In this document: in pieces, positions 7,287 through 11,459 of the stretch
Numbering within the stretch: the first letter of the stretch is position 1
How the letters are laid out: each line of letters starts with the position of its first letter
From: JAWVZH01 sp033722295
Lineage (GTDB): Bacteria > Bacteroidota > Bacteroidia > Chitinophagales > Saprospiraceae
Assembly: GCA_033722295.1 (NCBI GenBank)
Contig: JAWVZH010000101.1
Location: 1-11,459, forward strand
DNA: 11,459 bases
Direction: 5' to 3'
Translations under genes and position numbers: made by a program
The notes under the pieces: model-generated
Told to the model about the DNA's origin: nothing
Database searches by the model: none
Seen by the model: the letters and a program-made list of their open reading frames with translations, nothing else

Positions 7287-10103
7287 ATGAACGATATCAC
7301 CTACATCGGTGAACATCTAATACCCGGGCGTATCGGTCACTTTTTGGTTGTCACCGCCTTTGTAAGTGCTGCGCTCGCGGCCATGTCCTTCTTTAAAACA
7401 GTAAGAACACGAGAAGAAAGCTGGTACCAGCTCGGAAAGTGGTCTTACCTGATACATGGCTTTTCCATTCTCGGGGTCATTGGCATCATTTTCTATCTGA
7501 TGCTCAACAAATTCTATGAGTACCACTACGTCTGGAGTCATGTCTCTGACGATCTGCCTTTTCGGTATATATTTTCTGCCTTCTGGGAAGGTCAGGAAGG
7601 AAGCTTTCTATTATGGATGTTCTGGCATGTGCTCCTCGGGTTCTTCCTGCTGTACCGTCGTTCGAAGTGGACAGCAGGAGTCATGGGTACTTTTTCCGCC
7701 ATCCAGTTCTTTCTGTCAAGTATGATCCTGGGTGTCTATGTTATGGGCCATAAATTTGGAAGCAGTCCATTTGTTCTGTTGCGCGATGTCATGGACATCC
7801 CTCTTTTCGCCAATGCGCAATACCTGGAACTTGTGGAAGGCACCGGACTTAATCCACTTCTTCAGAATTATTGGAACACGATCCATCCGCCAACGACATT
7901 TCTCGGTTTCGCTTCACTTACCGTACCCTTTGCCTTTGCCATTTCCGGTCTTTTATCAGAAAACCGAGACGGCTGGTTCAAGGCAGTTCTTCCCTGGGGG
8001 TTGTTCTCTGGTGCATTTTTGGGAACAGGAATACTCATGGGGGCCGCATGGGCTTACGAAGCGCTAAGCTTTGGAGGTTACTGGGCATGGGATCCCGTGG
8101 AAAACTCCTCATTAGTGCCGTGGCTTGTGATGATCGCAGGAATTCACACCAATCTGATTGCGCGAAATACGGGTCGATCCGGATTGACGACCTACCTGTT
8201 TTATATACTTGCATTTCTGTTGATAGTATACTCTACATTTCTCACCAGAAGTGGTGTCCTGGGAGATACTTCCGTTCATGCCTTTACCGAAATGGGACTC
8301 GAATGGCAATTGATCATATTTCTTGGTTTTTTCACGCTGTTGGGATTAGGCTTAATAGCAAAAAACTTTCGCCAACTGACCTATAATGGTGAAGAAGAGC
8401 CTCTCTACTCCAGAGAGTTCTGGATGTTCATAGGAGCCCTCGTCCTGATCTTTTCCTCCGTCCTGATCACCTTCACTACTTCCATACCGGTGTACAATAA
8501 GCTGTTCGATGCGTTAGGCGGACTTATCGGTCAGGATTTGTCTCACTTGCATCGCACCTCCCCTCTTGATCCTGTCGCGCATTACAACAGATATCAGATG
8601 TGGATAGCAGTATTCATCGCTCTATTGTCCAGCTTTGGAATATTCCTGAGATACCAGGGTAAAGGCTGGCAAAATCAGAAGTCTTCATTCTTCATCAGGA
8701 TGGGCACACACACTCTGATCGCTTTGGTATCGACCTGGCTTCTGTCACACTGGATCCAACTTACAAACCCGGGCTATGCCATTCTGCTTTTTGCCTCAAT
8801 CCTTACAATAACTGCGAATGCAGACCAACTGATCAGTTACATGAGGCTCAACCTGAAGAAGTCGGCCGCCACACTCTCCCACATAGGATTCGGTCTGCTG
8901 ATCATAGGTGCTATGGCCAGCGGTCTTAACAAACGCTATATAAGTTCAAATCCGTTTGCCCAGCGAGGCTTGGTCGACAACATGGATGAGGACAGGCTCA
9001 GCAAGAACATTACCCTGATACAGGGCCAGCCCATGTTCATGAACGATTATTGGGTCACCTATGTCAGCGACACGATGGAAGGTAATCTGCGCAAGTATCT
9101 GATCCACTACAGAAAAGTGGATTCCACAGGAAATAAGCTGGAGGAATTTATTCTTAGACCTCAGGTGGTCTATGACAACAAGGTCACCAAAGTGGCCTCA
9201 GTCAATCCTGCCACCAAGCATTATCTGCACAAGGATATCTTCACGCATATTACTTCGATCCCGCCTCAACTGATGGATATCAAGATGGCACATGAGATCG
9301 AAGACAGCCTTGAATATCAGGAAGCATATATCTTTCCAAATGACACATTCAGGGTAAATGATCATATCTACGGAGTAATTCAGGATTTCACTGAAACACC
9401 CGATCATTCCGATTATCAACCGGAGCCTCTCGACATTGCCATTGGCGTCAGGATCCAATTTGTCAACACTCAGTCCAGGGATACTTTCGATGCTCAACCG
9501 ATCGCCGTTCTTCGCGGAAACCTCATTTACAAGTATGCGGCTCAGGTGGATCCACTCAAATTGCGGGTTGAGGTCATGGATGATATATTCAATTCTAACA
9601 GGTATTCAGAAGGCCTTGAATTTAATTCTTATACGGTCCAGCTCAAAGAGCCGATTGATATAGATGGATATAGTTTTATTATCACCGGATTTTCCGAGGA
9701 GATCGAGCACCCTGCATACGATGAAAAAAAGGGAGATATAGCGGTAAGCGGCCTGGTGGAAGTTACGACACCTGACGATGACAAAAGACGGTTGCAACCG
9801 GTTTATATAATCAGAGATAATCAGCAGTTCAGCCTCAATGCCTTTGATGCCCTTTCCGGTATTCACGTCAGAATGAGTAAAATAGATCCTGGCACTGGGA
9901 ATATCACATTGGATATTGCTTTGGGCAAGGGCATACAAAATGTAGAGATCCCCTTGCGGTATGCCGATAAGGTGCCGCGAAGTGATTATATTGTTTTGGA
10001 AGCGATTGAATTTCCCGGCATCAATCTCGTTTGGCTGGGAAGCTGCATGATGATTTTCGGTCTGTTCATAGGTATCGCTGACCGGAGAAAAGGACGATCA
10101 TGA
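7287..10103 (+). CDS. ccmF: CcmF, cytochrome c heme lyase subunit, with enlarged extracytoplasmic domain
   Basis: This polytopic inner-membrane protein takes heme from CcmE and joins it to CxxCH cysteines of apocytochrome c. It has 938 residues against about 650 in E. coli. The WWD signature is present in a variant form, GGYWAWDPVENSS at 263-275, following WAYE. The four histidines expected to bind the b-type and WWD hemes are present by context: H200 in IHPP, H287 in GIHTN, H331 in SVHAF and H532 in SHIGFG. About a dozen hydrophobic segments span residues 18-545. A long soluble stretch at about 550-910 is followed by a last membrane helix near 913-933; in E. coli the equivalent loop is only about 100 residues. 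The gene follows ccmE by 6 bases and overlaps the next gene by 4 (ATGA), indicating one transcript with coupled translation. No ccmA, B, C, D, G or H lies in the window. Confidence 0.95.
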   Translation: MNDITYIGEHLIPGRIGHFLVVTAFVSAALAAMSFFKTVRTREESWYQLGKWSYLIHGFSILGVIGIIFYLMLNKFYEYHYVWSHVSDDLPFRYIFSAFWEGQEGSFLLWMFWHVLLGFFLLYRRSKWTAGVMGTFSAIQFFLSSMILGVYVMGHKFGSSPFVLLRDVMDIPLFANAQYLELVEGTGLNPLLQNYWNTIHPPTTFLGFASLTVPFAFAISGLLSENRDGWFKAVLPWGLFSGAFLGTGILMGAAWAYEALSFGGYWAWDPVENSSLVPWLVMIAGIHTNLIARNTGRSGLTTYLFYILAFLLIVYSTFLTRSGVLGDTSVHAFTEMGLEWQLIIFLGFFTLLGLGLIAKNFRQLTYNGEEEPLYSREFWMFIGALVLIFSSVLITFTTSIPVYNKLFDALGGLIGQDLSHLHRTSPLDPVAHYNRYQMWIAVFIALLSSFGIFLRYQGKGWQNQKSSFFIRMGTHTLIALVSTWLLSHWIQLTNPGYAILLFASILTITANADQLISYMRLNLKKSAATLSHIGFGLLIIGAMASGLNKRYISSNPFAQRGLVDNMDEDRLSKNITLIQGQPMFMNDYWVTYVSDTMEGNLRKYLIHYRKVDSTGNKLEEFILRPQVVYDNKVTKVASVNPATKHYLHKDIFTHITSIPPQLMDIKMAHEIEDSLEYQEAYIFPNDTFRVNDHIYGVIQDFTETPDHSDYQPEPLDIAIGVRIQFVNTQSRDTFDAQPIAVLRGNLIYKYAAQVDPLKLRVEVMDDIFNSNRYSEGLEFNSYTVQLKEPIDIDGYSFIITGFSEEIEHPAYDEKKGDIAVSGLVEVTTPDDDKRRLQPVYIIRDNQQFSLNAFDALSGIHVRMSKIDPGTGNITLDIALGKGIQNVEIPLRYADKVPRSDYIVLEAIEFPGINLVWLGSCMMIFGLFIGIADRRKGRS
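10088..10094 (+). promoter_or_regulatory. Shine-Dalgarno site for the DUF2520 gene
   Basis: AAAAGGA lies 5 bases before the ATG at 10100, inside the last codons of ccmF. It supports this start, which overlaps the ccmF stop as ATGA. The site suggests reinitiation or coupled translation. Confidence 0.4.
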
Positions 10104-10867
10104 TACGCAATGTCGGCATAATTGGTGCTGGTCGTGTAGGAACTGCACTATGCAGGTCCATTAGCTCTCATAATTTTAAGGTGGCCTTACATAACCGTTC
10201 GTATAAAACGGGCAGAGCAGTGGCCCTTGAAACAGGAGTGCCTTATGTTGACGACCTCAAGAGCTGTGTCAGTCAGGCCGATCTGTTGATCCTGGCGGTC
10301 AGTGACGATGCCATCGCAGAAGTATCTCGTTCTGTGGCCCACTTTTCCGAAGACTGTATCGTTGTTCATACTAGCGGCACGAAACCGATAAGCATTCTGG
10401 ATCCCTGCAAGAAACATGGGTTGCTCTATCCTCTCGACAGCTTTGGCTATGACGGAGACCATGATCTGTCAAACACGCCAATTTTCGTTGAGGGCTCTTC
10501 ACCTGGCGTTCATCAGGAGATCGAGAGTTTTGCCAGGAAGCTGACCAGTGAGATCCATTACCTCGATTCCAGAAAGAGGGTCTGGCTTCACGTAGCTGCC
10601 GTTATGGCCAACAATTTTACCAATGCCATCTTGCAGAGGGCCCTTAAGCTGCTTGATCAAAATGATATACCGAGAACAGCTCTTCATAAATTACTGGATA
10701 CAACTTTAAATAAGGCTGTGGAATCACCCGAAAACAGTCAGACTGGCCCTGCAGTTCGTGGAGATATCAAAACTGTTTTGGATCACCTCCAACATCTCGA
10801 GGATCCTCAATTGAAGGCGCTGTACAGACAAATGTCAAAATTGATCAATCCTGATCTGGAAATATAG
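10100..10867 (+). CDS. DUF2520 Rossmann-fold protein (putative NAD(P)-dependent oxidoreductase)
   Basis: This 255-residue protein has an N-terminal Rossmann domain with the dinucleotide-binding GAGRVG at residues 9-14 (about 1-125) and a helical DUF2520-type C-terminal domain (about 128-250). Family hallmarks include HTSG at 90-93, YPLDSF at 110-115 (commonly YPLQTF in relatives), HVAAVMANNFTNA at 164-176 and TGPAVRGD at 215-222. The architecture resembles 6-phosphogluconate dehydrogenase/ketopantoate reductase-like enzymes, but no substrate has been established for this family that I know of. Here it overlaps ccmF by 4 bases and is followed after 2 bases by a small gene. A direct link to heme or cytochrome c maturation would be inference from the operon only. 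Confidence 0.88.
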   Translation: MIRNVGIIGAGRVGTALCRSISSHNFKVALHNRSYKTGRAVALETGVPYVDDLKSCVSQADLLILAVSDDAIAEVSRSVAHFSEDCIVVHTSGTKPISILDPCKKHGLLYPLDSFGYDGDHDLSNTPIFVEGSSPGVHQEIESFARKLTSEIHYLDSRKRVWLHVAAVMANNFTNAILQRALKLLDQNDIPRTALHKLLDTTLNKAVESPENSQTGPAVRGDIKTVLDHLQHLEDPQLKALYRQMSKLINPDLEI

Positions 10868-10869
10868 TC

Positions 10870-11145
10870 ATGAGGATCGCCGGATATATAGATGACCCAT
10901 TGATGAAGATCACTCTCCTGGAAATGAACCATCGGTTCAGCATCAAATTCGAACTGGATGGGATGGAGCAAACCTATAAACTGCCGGATGGCACAGGCAG
11001 AGAGAAACATCAGCTGGAAAAACTCCTGACCTTGGAGATGCGACAACGAGTTGTTGGTCAATTCAGGGTAATGAAAGATATCCGAAAGGGATTATCCCGA
11101 ACCACCCCAGACAATGATGATGTCGACTTTCCCACTATCATTTGA
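10870..11145 (+). CDS. Hypothetical 91-residue protein, last gene of the ccmE-ccmF run
   Basis: I do not recognise this protein as a named family. It starts with ATG 2 bases after the stop of the DUF2520 gene, so it is almost certainly co-transcribed with it. There is no signal peptide or membrane helix. The first 40 residues look like beta-strands (MRIAGYIDD, KITLLEMN, RFSIKFELD, EQTYKLPDG). Then comes a charged, probably helical segment (about 45-80, HQLEKLLTLEMRQRVVGQF) and an acidic tail ending PTII. A small cytoplasmic alpha/beta protein is the reasonable reading. The tight spacing and amphipathic periodicity argue that it is a real gene; the opposing frame across it shows no such features. 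Confidence 0.72.
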   Translation: MRIAGYIDDPLMKITLLEMNHRFSIKFELDGMEQTYKLPDGTGREKHQLEKLLTLEMRQRVVGQFRVMKDIRKGLSRTTPDNDDVDFPTII

Positions 11146-11259
11146 GCATTTAGATCAAACCACTCTATCCGGATCATATTCGCCAAGCTCTTATCTGTTA
11201 TTTAACTCTTCCCTCTACATTTATTCTTTCTGTAACAGCGAGTTAACCCACCTTAACAC

Positions 11260-11289
11260 TTGAAGTGCGCATCTTGAATATATTATTTG
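11260..11289 (+). promoter_or_regulatory. Possible promoter before the right-edge gene
   Basis: A TTG at 11260-11262 is followed, after 19 bases, by a TATTATTTG-like stretch at 11281-11289. This approximates the TTG-N19-TAnnTTTG pattern but with one extra base inside the -7 box. It lies 19 bases before the ATG at 11309, giving a short leader. The match is imperfect. Confidence 0.3.
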
Positions 11290-11308
11290 ACATCTAAAAC
11301 TATTAAGC

Positions 11309-11459
11309 ATGAGAAACTTGATTTTGCTCGCTGCTGCACTGATGATGGCTCACATCACTACTGCTCAATGGAGCGTGGGCCCCAAAGTGGAATACAGTGT
11401 TACTAATGTCACCGTGGACGGTGTAGCTGATCTTGCGCCGGATCCTGAGTTTATGAACA
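11309..11459 (+). CDS. Secreted protein, probably outer-membrane beta-barrel (5' part only)
   Basis: An ATG at 11309 opens a frame of 50 complete residues that runs off the window. Residues 1-19 are a clear Sec signal peptide (MRNLILLAAAL, then TTA before the predicted cleavage site at Q20). The mature start WSVGPKVEYSV is like the first beta-strand of small outer-membrane beta-barrel (PorT/OmpA-barrel-like) proteins common in Bacteroidota, but 31 mature residues cannot settle this. It follows a 163-bp gap after the preceding gene and has a candidate promoter, so it is probably a separate transcription unit. Confidence 0.65.
   Translation, partial: MRNLILLAAALMMAHITTAQWSVGPKVEYSVTNVTVDGVADLAPDPEFMN

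Noticed and set aside
7871..8386. 171-codon plus-strand frame inside ccmF
   Set aside because: It runs in another frame across the conserved HPP-to-HAF region of CcmF; no start context or motif supports it.
9606..9938. 110-codon minus-strand frame opposite the CcmF C-terminal domain
   Set aside because: It is antisense to a continuous, well-supported coding frame, with no promoter or domain.
10807..11061. 84-codon minus-strand frame over the small last gene
   Set aside because: The plus-strand frame is 2 bases from the upstream stop and continues the operon; the minus frame overlaps two genes and has no support.
11242..11257. GTTAA-CCCACC-TTAAC small inverted repeat as a terminator
   Set aside because: The stem is only 5 AT-rich pairs and has no following T-run, so it is not a convincing intrinsic terminator. 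None was found elsewhere in the 11146-11308 gap.

Overview
The window looks like chromosomal DNA of a member of the Bacteroidota. The evidence is two copies of the TAnnTTTG-type -7 promoter element (both TAACTTTG), few strong Shine-Dalgarno sites, a secreted protein built from SprB-like repeats, a very long CcmF, and a DUF2520 Rossmann protein. A Saprospiria-like lineage is possible, but that is a guess from gene style. I see no phage, transposon, CRISPR array, tRNA or rRNA. The gene content is mostly housekeeping.

Left half, minus strand (1-6713). In transcription order: an FtsE-type ABC ATPase with a TTG start (6713-6048); ffh, the SRP GTPase, with its own promoter (5924-4581); a four-domain M16 zinc-protease lipoprotein only 5 bases downstream (4575-1699); and a secreted thioredoxin-fold/SprB-repeat protein (1666 to beyond base 1), whose reading frame is open through the window edge. 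The last three form a tight run of export-related genes: SRP targeting, an envelope protease, and a cell-surface or secreted redox/adhesin-like protein.

Right half, plus strand (6882-11145). A divergent 168-bp region holds a promoter and a possibly structured leader. It is followed by a compact four-gene run: ccmE (heme chaperone), ccmF (heme lyase subunit), a DUF2520 NAD(P)-binding-fold protein overlapping ccmF by 4 bases, and an unrecognised 91-residue protein. The ccm pair is the most interesting part. CcmE carries CxxxY instead of the usual HxxxY heme-attachment motif, CcmF has all four expected heme-ligand histidines plus a greatly enlarged last extracytoplasmic domain, and no other ccm gene lies nearby.

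After a 163-bp gap with a possible promoter, the start of a new secreted protein (11309 onward) runs off the right edge. It looks like the N-terminus of an outer-membrane protein, but too little is visible to name it. I did not find a clearly undescribed system. The best candidates for follow-up are the Cys-type CcmE with its enlarged CcmF, the ccmE leader, and the 91-residue gene.
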